43,505 nucleotides of DNA from Candidatus Woesearchaeota archaeon. GTDB lineage: Archaea; Nanobdellota; Nanobdellia; Woesearchaeales; GW2011-AR4. Both the position numbers and the translations under genes were made by a program. Under the pieces are notes generated by a model. The model made no database searches. It saw only the letters and a program-made list of their open reading frames with translations, and was not told the DNA's origin. The stretch lies in the NCBI GenBank assembly GCA_016177615.1, contig JACOUX010000020.1:1-43505 (forward strand), written 5' to 3'. The first letter of the stretch is position 1; the number at the start of each line of letters is the position of its first letter. Shown piece after piece: positions 7,852 to 16,056 of the stretch.

Positions 7852-8463
7852 TCAATACTCAATCCCCTTCCTCGCCACAATCCCTTTCTGCCACGGATGC
7901 TTTATTCCCTGTATCACGTTGACATAATCAGCTGCATCAATTAATTCTTTTGGCGCATCTCTTCCTGTGAAGACAAGCTCAACTTTGCCATGATTTCTTA
8001 CAACATCAAGAACTTCCTGCAATGGAATCAATCCTTTCGCAAGAGCGCAGTTTATCTCGTCAAGAATAACCAAATCGTACTGTCCGCCTGAAATGATTTT
8101 CTTTGCATGCTCCCACCCTTCCATTGCCGCATCTTTTTCTTTTATGTCCGGCTGGAATACAAACGAGCCTGTCCTGTCGGAAAATTCCTGCAGATTCTTC
8201 TGCTTCTCTTTAAGCGCATCAACTCCAAACTGCTCGATGACAAACCCAAGCCTGTTCGCGCTGTAAATCTCTCCTGTCAGCCCGCTCTTGAGAAACTGAA
8301 TCATGTGAACTGTCAAATTGCTTCCAATCGCCCTCATGGCCAGCCCTAACGAAGATGTTGTCTTCCCTTCCCCGTCGCCGGTTACAACATGGACTAAGCC
8401 AAGCTTCTCCTTGCTGTTGTCTCCCGCCACTTTGATTGGCGCTTTTATTTGTGTTAATGACAT
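7852..8463 (-). CDS. cobO: Cob(I)alamin / cobyrinate a,c-diamide adenosyltransferase
   Basis: It transfers the adenosyl group of ATP to cob(I)alamin or a corrinoid precursor, making adenosylcobalamin. The 203-residue protein has the BtuR/CobO/CobP P-loop GDGEGKTTS (29-37), the LILDEINCA Walker B-type segment, and the C-terminal 'TGRDAPKELIDAADYVN..IKHPWQKGI.ARKGIEY' pattern of this family. No other cobalamin-synthesis gene is in the window. It sits between two B12-dependent ribonucleotide reductases, so it most likely converts salvaged cobalamin into their cofactor. It starts at ATG 8463; no strong TATA box was found directly upstream. Confidence 0.92.
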   Translation of the reverse strand: MSLTQIKAPIKVAGDNSKEKLGLVHVVTGDGEGKTTSSLGLAMRAIGSNLTVHMIQFLKSGLTGEIYSANRLGFVIEQFGVDALKEKQKNLQEFSDRTGSFVFQPDIKEKDAAMEGWEHAKKIISGGQYDLVILDEINCALAKGLIPLQEVLDVVRNHGKVELVFTGRDAPKELIDAADYVNVIQGIKHPWQKGIVARKGIEY

Positions 8464-8882
8464 TTTATTGAATTAAACTTTTAGCCTGAATTAAATTATT
8501 TTTTATTTGAAATTTTTTGCCTTGTTCAATTTTCGTATTAAAATTTTAAGGGGGAATACTTGATTCTTGCTCTTTCTGTTCCAGTGTTGTTCCCACCCCC
8601 TTGCGGAATTAAAAGTTAAGGAGCATGATTGTCCCCACTTGAGCAATCCGCTTAATGCGGTGGGTGGAGGGCAAAGCAAAAATATGTAAGTGATACTGCG
8701 AGTACCCTCCCCTAATTTGTTATTTTTACGTTAATGGGCTTTTTTATTTGAACCTCATTAGGAAAATGATTTAAAACAAATATTTTCTTGATGGATATAA
8801 CTGCCAACAAAATTTTGTCTCTTTTTTGGGAGGCTGGTTGAATTGAAAGCGTAAAATAAAAATCAGAAAAAATAAATTAATG
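8464..8882. other. Non-coding spacer, about 420 bases
   Basis: Apart from the structured block at 8549-8713, the spacer is AT-rich and holds no open frame longer than about 15 codons from an ATG. No clear TATA box or tRNA was found. It lies downstream of the large reductase gene and upstream of the adenosyltransferase, both on the minus strand. Confidence 0.6.
8549..8713. other. Candidate structured RNA or palindromic DNA element of unknown type
   Basis: Within the 419-base gap between the adenosyltransferase and the large reductase, a closing stem can be drawn between 8549-8562 (AGGGGGAATACTTG) and 8699-8713 (CGAGTACCCTCCCCT), with one small internal loop. Inside it CCCACC (8592-8597) can pair with GGTGGG (8659-8664). 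Two alternative hairpins use TCCGC: with GCGGA at 8603-8607, or as CCGC-TTAAT-GCGG at 8648-8660. The block is far more GC-rich than the surrounding spacer. No open frame of note runs through it. Orientation and identity are unknown; an RNA gene, an adenosyltransferase leader or an IS200/IS605-type end remnant are all possible. Confidence 0.5.
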
Positions 8883-11800
8883 TCACATGCAAAGTCCCCA
8901 TCCGCATCCAGGGCAGTGCAGGCATCCTTCTTTGAGCTCGACCAGCGTTCCGCATTCCGGGCAGTTCTTGATTGTCGCTTTTGTCATGTGCCTGCTGCTA
9001 GTTGCGCTGCCGCCGTTGCCATTGCCGCTGCCATTCCCGTTTCCGGCAAAGACCAGACCGCTTTCGGATTCCTTCACCATCTTTTTCTGCTCCGGCTTGA
9101 TGTCAATTTTAGCTTCCTGCTTTTCTTCTTTCGCTTTTGGAGCAACAAGAACCTGGTCCTTGATGCTGGAATCTCTGAAAACAGTCACGTCTTTGCATCC
9201 AAGCCTGTAGGCAAGTATGTAGCTGTCCCTCATGTGCTCCAAGGTGGCATCAGCAGGGAAGTTGTTTGTTTTTGAGATGCTTGAGTCAACCCATTTTTGG
9301 AAAGAAGCCAACGCCCTTATGTGGTCTTCTGGAGTTATATCCATCGCAGTCACGAGCGCATTCCTTATTTTCTTAGGTACATAATCAAGGTTTTGTATGC
9401 TTCCCTTGTGCTGGTTTATGTCCTCCATCAGCTTGTCGTTGTACAGCCCTTCTTCCTTCAGGACTTTCTCAGCAGCAGGATCAACATAATAAAAGCTTCC
9501 AACCTTTACATTCTTCTCGAACACGAGAGAATACACTGGCTCCATTCCGGAGCTGCATCCGGCAATCATCGATATGCTCCCCGTCGGGGCAATTATTGTC
9601 GTATAGCCGTTTCTGATTCCGTATTTTGTCGTATCCTGGCTTATTTTATCCCAGTTGAAATTGCTGCTTTCCGAAACATATGGGCCTCTTATTGGAAGCT
9701 TTCCCTCTTTGTAAAAGCTCTTATTGTAATATGGCAGATTACCCCTCAATTGAGCAAGCTTTATGCTCTCCACCTTGCTCCAGTAAGCTATGAACTCCAT
9801 CAGCTTCTCCATGAATTTTCTCCCTTCCTCGGAATTGTAGGGCAGCCTTAGCTCGTAAAGGAGGTCAGCAACACCCATGACCCCAAGCCCGATTTTTCTG
9901 GTTGCCAGGCTCATCTCTTCAATCTGCTTCAGCGGGAAATTATTCACGTCTATGACGTTGTCAAGAAACCTTGTGCAGCTGAATGTTGCCTCTTTTAGGG
10001 CTTCCCAGTCAACATAAGCATTTCCCTCATCATCATTCTTTGCGAATGCCCAGACATTAATTGAGCCAAGGTTGCAGGGCTCGTTTGGGTAAAGTAACAC
10101 TTCTCCGCAATTATGCACCACAATTCCATTTGCTATAAACGAATGGGTTATCGGCTCGGTTATGTCGTAGACTTCTTCAATACCGTTGGCTTCTATTCTG
10201 TCCAAATAATCTTCCCCCGCTTCATTATCTGCTAAAATGCTGTCGGCGCTTGTTAATTCTTCAGCGGCTTTCCAGCCATTAATTGTCAAAATTCTATGGT
10301 CAGGAGTGCATTTTAATTCCTTGCCTGATTTTGTAATTAATCTGATAGTTTCCTTTTTGCCAGTTTTAAATGCCCTAAAGTGCGAAATATATTTAATTCC
10401 CCTCAAGAAAAGGTTTCCGTTTTGGATTCTTTGATCCACTTTAATGTTTATTCCACCATTAGGGTATTTTTCAGCAAGCTCTTTAATTGTTATTAGACCT
10501 GCTTCAGTAGGGATAAGAGTGTCCCCTACAACGCATGGATTAGTTGTCACAATCGGCCCCAGATATTCAAAGAATGGGTTGTATTCATTCACTTTGTCAA
10601 AGAAAATTACTCCAGGCTCTGCTGATTCCCATGCCTGATAAACAATCTTGTCAAATAATAGTCTTGGATTGACATATTTTACAATCTGCCCGTCCTTGGG
10701 ATTGACCAATGGATATGGCTCGTTCTTATCGTAATGCTCCCAGAAGTCTGGCATTATCAGCACTGAGATATTGAAGTTCCTCAATCCCTTGTTGCCTTCC
10801 TTTGCGGTTATGAACTTTTCAATGTCAGGGTGGTTGCTGTTCAGAATGCCCATGTTGGCGCCACGCCTGATATTATGAACTAGCAATCCATTTGCAATAT
10901 AGCTTGAAGTGGATGGGACTTCTATTTCCATAGTATAAGTTTCCAGTCCGTTAGAAGTATTTGTAACTCTTGTAAAGAATTTACTATCAGAGCTAAATTC
11001 AGACAAAATCTTATCATCATTAAGGAATTGATGCTTTTTCATTAGCTTTTGCAGTTTTGTTCGTGTTAATGTCCTATCATTTTTTAGATAATGATAAACA
11101 TCTCGGTAGTAAGCTATATTTGCGCCTTTTTTTGCCCTTCCCTTGGCAGAGCCCCGGCCTACTCTCTCATAATATTTTGAGAATATTGTTGGATATGTTG
11201 GTATAAGGTCCGAATATTCTATTTTTTTATCCCTGCTATACTGCTCGAAAAGCTTCTTTTTCTTTTGTGAAATAAATCCTATATTTTTCTTGAAGATATT
11301 TACGCTCTTGTCCGTTAATATAATGATCTTATACATTTGCCTTTTGCCATAGCGCTCTTCTGATTGGGTTACTTTGTGGGCTTTTGCTACAATTCCCAAA
11401 GACAAGAGAAGTTGCTGTGCTTGGTCTATTAAAGTCTTAGAAGAAGAATATAGAATAGGGTAACCATCTGGATGTATGCTGCCATCTCCTTCAAACAAGC
11501 CCCTTAAGAATGCGCTAACAACAGGTTCTTCTGACCGGAAAATCTCGTTAGGCACAAAAGCATTCCATGATCTATGCTTCATCCATCGTAACTCGTTAAA
11601 AAACTTTTCCAAAGTCTTTGAAAAGAAAACAAGATCAAAATAAGTTACTTTGTCTCTTTTTTCTCCTATGCCTAAACCAAAAACTGTTTGCACAAGGTAT
11701 CCTATCCTTGTTATCAAGTCTTTATCTCTCGCATCTACAGAAATTATAAGTCTGCCTCTATTGAAGCACCCATCTGAAACATACAAGCCAAGCAATTCAG

Positions 11801-14375
11801 CAAGTTCTGCATTCAAGAATTCTGGTATTTTTAGAGGATTTGAATTATGATGCTGCTTTTCAATTCTCGGCAGTTCTATTTTTTTACCTTGATGCCCGCC
11901 CAATATTATTACAAGCCAGTCTCCTTCTTTTATTGAATCAACTCTTTTCCATTCAATTCCATTTGAAGTTGCAACAGCCATAAGATGGTTACCTGTTGCT
12001 TTTAGCTCATTTCCTAATTCTGTTTCAATTGTATAAACAGAAGCAATTCCATTATTTTGAGCGAGCCATGCATAGTTGTATTCATTTCCATCATACACAA
12101 AATAGTCTGTGAGGTTATCTCTTAATGGGGGAGAATTCAACATATCTATCATTGGCACAATGCCTTTGTCTGTCCTAACCATTGTATCAGTTGCGACACA
12201 TCCTCCCTGTTTTATCACTTCAGTCATTGTGTCAAACAATCTCATAAAGCTCAATGGGCCTGAGGCTACTCCCCCAGTTGAAGAAACGAAATCTCCTTCC
12301 GGCCTCAGCTTTGAGAAATTGTAGCCCATCCCGCCTCCGGCTTTGAAAACAACAGCAGTATTTTTCAATGTCTCCATTATTCCTTCGATGGAGTCAGGGA
12401 CGTCGAGGACAAAACAATTGTGCACGGAAACCATATTAGCAACATAAGAATGATCTTCCTCGACTTCCAGATTGTACACGGGACCGTAATATTCGACTTC
12501 TGAAATTTGGTCTATTTTTGTAAATGTAACTCCATTGACAATAAGGTCATTTGGCTTAAATCCACTGTCAGTTTCCTGTCTTTCAAAAAGTTCATTGATT
12601 AGCATAAGCCCATTTTCCCCGCTTAAAGTGCATCTGTATGGCTGAGTAGTGCCCATTTTTGGTATGGATTCTTTTCCCAAAGCCGAGAAGACTCCACAGC
12701 GCATTGACATTTGCCAAAATGCATAGACTAAATTTTGATTGCACATCACCAGTTTGGCATTTGTTTTATTATAATTTTTGAATACAGTTCCATCTCCCCT
12801 AATCATTCCTGCCATCAATCCCTTTTGCTTATTCTGTGGCAATTCAAGCATCCACGAAGGAACTGATTTTTCATCAAAGCCCCTTCCCAAAATTTTTTCA
12901 AAAAACTTAGCCAAAATGGTTGAGTGAAATCTCAAAGACAGCCATTTTCTGCTTTCTGAATTGGTTCTTTCTATTCTTGAGGAAATTCCAAATTTGTCCT
13001 GCATTATTGAAATAGCCTCTTGGCAATAGCTTTCCTCATCTGCTGAAAATGTAAATCTAACGCAGTCATTATCTGCAAGAGATCCTTCTGAAAGATAGTA
13101 TCCGAATAGCTTCATCAGGTCATTATCTACAACTACTGTATTCTTGACCTGCTTTGTGGAATGAACAAAAACATTGAATTTTCCGCCTTTGTATTCATAT
13201 GAGCATTTATCCTCTTCATTTACATGAACATTTTCAACAAAGTCGCTAACTTTTATCGCCTCTGCGTCTTGTACATCTTTGGGATAAGACATTGCAACAT
13301 AATCTCCTTCGCCTAGCGCATTGAGCCTTAGCCATTGTATTTTGCTGTCTTTATAGCATAAGATTGGGTGCTCCTCTGTGACAATCATAGAAGGCTTGGG
13401 AAGCTTGGAGCAGTTTACCTTGTATAACAAATCCGCATTTCTGGTATACACTTTTTCCACGTTTCTAAACCTTCCTTTATGAGTCAATACAGAATCTCCC
13501 ACTTTGACATCTTTAATCATCTTCGGCCCATTTTCTGTCATAATAGGCTGGTTTGGGTGGAAGCACGCACTTCCCATCCCCAACGGATTTCCGAAATTGG
13601 CAATTGCAGGAGTGTTGGGCATGAAAAGCTTATGGGTCATTAGGGTGTATAGCTCATCAATATTCTTTTCATAACCTTCAAACTCCCCTTTTTTTACCAT
13701 GTCAAAGAATTTTCCCCATGTCACTTTCATCTGCTTGTTCCTGTTGAAGCGGTCGTACATCCGCTTAAGCGCCTCTAAATGATACTTATTTAGGTGGTAC
13801 TTTCCAATCCCATGCTGGTCTTCATGGATAGCTGGCTTGAAATCCTCGACCATGTTGACCGGTTGTCGGCCGTTGATGTCAAAAATCCTCGTGTCATATA
13901 TGATGTCAGGCAATGCAGCATGAACTGCCACTCTTGTAAAGAGCTGCTTTGGAGTCTCGATTAATTTTCCGGTTGAGTCCTTTCTGAGATACCTCGCCTT
14001 TAGAACCCTTAGCGCATTGACATCAAACCTTTTGTCAACTTCATCAATCTCTTCTTTCTCAAGAACAAGCTGCTTCTCCTTCCTTAATGCGGCCCTTTCC
14101 TGCCTATAAAGTATATAAGCCTTTGCTGTTGAAGCATGCCCATTTTCTATAAGGACTTTTTCAACAATGTCCTGTATTTCCTCAACAGAAGGCATTGCAA
14201 GCTTTTCAAGCTCCTGCACCACCTTGTCGCTTAGTGCCTGTGCTGTCTTTTTGTCCCTGCCACCTACAGAGCTTGCTGCCCTGAATATAGCATTTGTTAT
14301 TTTGCCCTGGTCAAACAGGACAATTGTCCCGTCGCGCTTCTTCATCCTAGAAATTTTTGTTTCCATATTGGGCAC
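8883..14375 (-). CDS. nrdJ: Class II ribonucleotide reductase with ATP-cone and three inteins
   Basis: The 1830-residue precursor should splice to an 862-residue B12-dependent reductase. In order: ATP-cone (about 5-95, KKRDGTIVLFDQGKI), reductase N-domain, intein 1 (271-653), redox Cys654 in CFVLDVP, intein 2 (726-1168), RRGANMGIL, intein 3 (1281-1422), radical Cys1423 in NP|CGE, NEPCNLGSIN, APTGSISMIAGCSSGMEP (about 1596-1613), a Gly/Asn/Ser linker and a four-cysteine tail (CPEC, then CPGCG). The tail is the redox-shuttle or zinc-ribbon region typical of the family. The frame opens at GTG 14375; an in-frame ATG at 14366 is equally possible. A TATA-like ACTATATA lies near 14416-14423. Confidence 0.93.
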   Translation of the reverse strand: MPNMETKISRMKKRDGTIVLFDQGKITNAIFRAASSVGGRDKKTAQALSDKVVQELEKLAMPSVEEIQDIVEKVLIENGHASTAKAYILYRQERAALRKEKQLVLEKEEIDEVDKRFDVNALRVLKARYLRKDSTGKLIETPKQLFTRVAVHAALPDIIYDTRIFDINGRQPVNMVEDFKPAIHEDQHGIGKYHLNKYHLEALKRMYDRFNRNKQMKVTWGKFFDMVKKGEFEGYEKNIDELYTLMTHKLFMPNTPAIANFGNPLGMGSACFHPNQPIMTENGPKMIKDVKVGDSVLTHKGRFRNVEKVYTRNADLLYKVNCSKLPKPSMIVTEEHPILCYKDSKIQWLRLNALGEGDYVAMSYPKDVQDAEAIKVSDFVENVHVNEEDKCSYEYKGGKFNVFVHSTKQVKNTVVVDNDLMKLFGYYLSEGSLADNDCVRFTFSADEESYCQEAISIMQDKFGISSRIERTNSESRKWLSLRFHSTILAKFFEKILGRGFDEKSVPSWMLELPQNKQKGLMAGMIRGDGTVFKNYNKTNAKLVMCNQNLVYAFWQMSMRCGVFSALGKESIPKMGTTQPYRCTLSGENGLMLINELFERQETDSGFKPNDLIVNGVTFTKIDQISEVEYYGPVYNLEVEEDHSYVANMVSVHNCFVLDVPDSIEGIMETLKNTAVVFKAGGGMGYNFSKLRPEGDFVSSTGGVASGPLSFMRLFDTMTEVIKQGGCVATDTMVRTDKGIVPMIDMLNSPPLRDNLTDYFVYDGNEYNYAWLAQNNGIASVYTIETELGNELKATGNHLMAVATSNGIEWKRVDSIKEGDWLVIILGGHQGKKIELPRIEKQHHNSNPLKIPEFLNAELAELLGLYVSDGCFNRGRLIISVDARDKDLITRIGYLVQTVFGLGIGEKRDKVTYFDLVFFSKTLEKFFNELRWMKHRSWNAFVPNEIFRSEEPVVSAFLRGLFEGDGSIHPDGYPILYSSSKTLIDQAQQLLLSLGIVAKAHKVTQSEERYGKRQMYKIIILTDKSVNIFKKNIGFISQKKKKLFEQYSRDKKIEYSDLIPTYPTIFSKYYERVGRGSAKGRAKKGANIAYYRDVYHYLKNDRTLTRTKLQKLMKKHQFLNDDKILSEFSSDSKFFTRVTNTSNGLETYTMEIEVPSTSSYIANGLLVHNIRRGANMGILNSNHPDIEKFITAKEGNKGLRNFNISVLIMPDFWEHYDKNEPYPLVNPKDGQIVKYVNPRLLFDKIVYQAWESAEPGVIFFDKVNEYNPFFEYLGPIVTTNPCVVGDTLIPTEAGLITIKELAEKYPNGGINIKVDQRIQNGNLFLRGIKYISHFRAFKTGKKETIRLITKSGKELKCTPDHRILTINGWKAAEELTSADSILADNEAGEDYLDRIEANGIEEVYDITEPITHSFIANGIVVHNCGEVLLYPNEPCNLGSINVWAFAKNDDEGNAYVDWEALKEATFSCTRFLDNVIDVNNFPLKQIEEMSLATRKIGLGVMGVADLLYELRLPYNSEEGRKFMEKLMEFIAYWSKVESIKLAQLRGNLPYYNKSFYKEGKLPIRGPYVSESSNFNWDKISQDTTKYGIRNGYTTIIAPTGSISMIAGCSSGMEPVYSLVFEKNVKVGSFYYVDPAAEKVLKEEGLYNDKLMEDINQHKGSIQNLDYVPKKIRNALVTAMDITPEDHIRALASFQKWVDSSISKTNNFPADATLEHMRDSYILAYRLGCKDVTVFRDSSIKDQVLVAPKAKEEKQEAKIDIKPEQKKMVKESESGLVFAGNGNGSGNGNGGSATSSRHMTKATIKNCPECGTLVELKEGCLHCPGCGWGLCM
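10110..10535 (-). mobile_element. Intein 3 (142-residue mini-intein) in nrdJ
   Basis: It starts Cys1281 (CVVGDTLIPTEAG), has block B ELKCTPDHRIL (T..H) and ends with HSFIANGIVVHN at Asn1422, followed by Cys1423. It has no endonuclease domain, so it cannot home by itself. It interrupts NP|CGE immediately before the thiyl-radical cysteine, which therefore doubles as the +1 splicing nucleophile. Without splicing the enzyme must be inactive. Confidence 0.94.
10872..12200 (-). mobile_element. Intein 2 (443 residues, LAGLIDADG endonuclease) with Ile at +1
   Basis: It starts Cys726 (CVATDTMV, block A), with block B LKATGNHLMAVATS (T..H) and the C-terminal block TYTMEIEV...SYIANGLLVHN ending at Asn1168. 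Endonuclease motifs are LLGLYVSDGC (861-870) and FLRGLFEGDGS (956-966). The exteins rejoin as KQGG|IRRGANMG. The +1 residue is Ile1169 (ATC codon at 10871-10869), not Cys, Ser or Thr, so the standard branched-intermediate route lacks its nucleophile. The uninterrupted paralogue has Val at this position. Confidence 0.92.
12417..13565 (-). mobile_element. Intein 1 (383 residues, LAGLIDADG endonuclease) in nrdJ
   Basis: It starts with Cys271 (CFHPNQPIMT, block A) and ends His652-Asn653, followed by Cys654 as +1 nucleophile. Block B is VTEEHPIL (T..H), and block F is GPVYNLEVEEDHSYVAN. Two LAGLIDADG-type motifs, LFGYYLSEGS (423-432) and LMAGMIRGDGT (520-530), mark a homing endonuclease. The insertion splits the ACFVL motif exactly before the redox-active cysteine of the reductase. 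All canonical splicing residues are present. Confidence 0.95.
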
Positions 14376-14567
14376 TCTTCATTTATTGCTATTTTTACTA
14401 CTCAGCCTAAAACACAATATATAGTATATCCGCCATTATCCATATACAATAGGTAGTGGTTTTTCAATACACGCTTCTATTTAAAGATTTTGTTTTCACT
14501 GGCCTAAAATAAAAATCTTAACTATTTTAATGATGAGATTCCAGAAATCCTTTGTGGTTTAAATATT

Positions 14568-15827
14568 TTAGGCAGCCATGTCCAGTGGCCGCGGATTCAA
14601 CCGGTATCCGGCAACCCTTAAGAGATTTTCATCTATCAAATCAATCTTAAACCTGTTAATTTTTTTCAAATCATCTCCCAGGCTTAACAGGTCAGCGTTG
14701 AATCTGGAAGGCAAACCCGTATCCATATTATAATTTTCATCAAGATAAACAACGCCTTTTGCTTTTTCCCTAAAAAACTCCCTCGAACTTTTATAATCTG
14801 AAGCAAAGAAAGCCTCTCCTGCTTGTATAACCATTCTGGTTGCCTTCACTGCAAGGTCGAACAGCTCTAAAACAGTGTACCTTGGAAGAAGCTGTGATTC
14901 ATTGTCAAAGAACCTATTGTCCCGGGAGTTTGGAATTCTTTGGAATGAATTCTTCAATTCCTGGCTTTTTAGTACATGGAAGAACATATCATTCCAATAA
15001 TGCGTTGTCATTATTCTTTCCTCCAGCTTGTCCAGATTGTCTTTGGGTATAACCCCCCTCAATCCAAAAAAATTATCAAATTTTGATGGTATGTGGAAAG
15101 GTATAAATGAATATTTGGCCAGCATCTCATATGCCTTATAAAACGGGTGCTCTCTCGAATCATGAAACTTTCCAAAAAGCTCAAAGTAGTTCAAATTAAC
15201 ATTGGCTATGTCTTTTGCAATGGATTCCAGGCGTGTAATCCCGGTTTTTGGATCCGGGACTCCGTAAGCCATGCTCATTCCAACATTTAAAAGCTCAAAG
15301 CTGGCAGGATCAAGGCCTGAATTGCAGATTAGCTCGCCAAATTTTAACTGATGGGGGGAAACGTCCATCTTCTCTTTGAGAAGAAAAGTATCCATGATGC
15401 TCTCGAGTTTTTTATGTGCTCTGACCCGCTTCTTCGGATGTTTTACCCAGTGGTCGTTTGATATTCTATAAACAGTTGGATGCACTATCATGTCCACTAT
15501 TGCGTGCGAATACCAGAAATATGCTTCCTCTGCAAGCGCTTGGTAGGCGCGCAAAGCCCCATCGGAAACATCATGTTTTCTAATTGAGGGATTTGATTTT
15601 TTAGTGTGGTCCAGCATATGACAAAAGCAATCAAGGGAACCATCCCAGTGAGTTACATTTGCAGCCTGCTCATATTCTTTTCTCCATGGAAGGGTCCCAT
15701 AGTAATATAGAGAATCCGGCCCTTGCGACATTTTGGTTGCAGCGACTCTATTTTGTCTCCAAATATTTGGGAATTCAGAAAGGGCTGCTTCACGCATAAC
15801 TAGATAATGAAAATATGGCTGTGGCAT
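14568..15827 (-). CDS. Zinc-dependent phospholipase C-like protein
   Basis: The first third of this 419-residue protein follows the zinc-dependent phospholipase C / S1-P1 nuclease-like pattern: His7, Asp38 in GPDSLYYYG, His60, His70 and His74 (CHMLDHTK), and the H-x3-D-x3-H set His108, Asp112, His116 (SHAIVDMIVH). These could bind two or three metal ions. Most secreted members have a signal peptide; none is visible here, so a cytosolic role is likely. The C-terminal 250 residues are helical and unrecognised. Substrate could be a phospholipid or other phosphodiester. It stands alone between long spacers; the call is at superfamily level only. Confidence 0.6.
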   Translation of the reverse strand: MPQPYFHYLVMREAALSEFPNIWRQNRVAATKMSQGPDSLYYYGTLPWRKEYEQAANVTHWDGSLDCFCHMLDHTKKSNPSIRKHDVSDGALRAYQALAEEAYFWYSHAIVDMIVHPTVYRISNDHWVKHPKKRVRAHKKLESIMDTFLLKEKMDVSPHQLKFGELICNSGLDPASFELLNVGMSMAYGVPDPKTGITRLESIAKDIANVNLNYFELFGKFHDSREHPFYKAYEMLAKYSFIPFHIPSKFDNFFGLRGVIPKDNLDKLEERIMTTHYWNDMFFHVLKSQELKNSFQRIPNSRDNRFFDNESQLLPRYTVLELFDLAVKATRMVIQAGEAFFASDYKSSREFFREKAKGVVYLDENYNMDTGLPSRFNADLLSLGDDLKKINRFKIDLIDENLLRVAGYRLNPRPLDMAA

Positions 15828-15901
15828 ATTACCACAGAAAAATCAGCCATTAATAAATCTTTGCAGAGTATCTACTTAGAAGAGGTAATAAATTTTAAAA
15901 T

Positions 15902-15913
15902 ATGCTCCCGCCG
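15902..15913. repeat. 12-base copy of the tRNA-Glu 3' end
   Basis: ATGCTCCCGCCG here exactly matches 16945-16956, the 3' end of the tRNA-Glu gene (read as complement) plus one flanking base, in the same orientation. Short duplicated tRNA 3' ends are typical attachment-site scars of integrated elements. The 1-kb interval between the copies holds only the CARDB surface-protein gene. The match is short and could be chance. Confidence 0.25.
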
Positions 15914-16056
15914 AGTATAGTACTATTTTAAGACTTTTTGGGATAAAAATATTTTTGTGCTAAGAATAAATATCAACATTACGGTTTATTTGATGAATTA
16001 ATTGTTGTATTTAATAAACTGCGGGATGCAACGAGAGTGTAGTTTAGTATAATCAA

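Noticed and set aside
8464-8882. Cobalamin riboswitch upstream of the adenosyltransferase
   Set aside because: The gene and its substrate made this attractive, but the conserved B12 box and the flanking paired boxes could not be found on either strand of the spacer.
9297-9851. A 184-codon plus-strand frame opposite the large reductase
   Set aside because: It mirrors the conserved reductase coding on the other strand, shows no family motif and has no promoter or ribosome-binding site.
8883-14375. Frameshift or fusion of several genes in the 1830-codon frame
   Set aside because: The extra segments have complete intein start, block B and HN ends, and the flanking pieces join to one continuous reductase.
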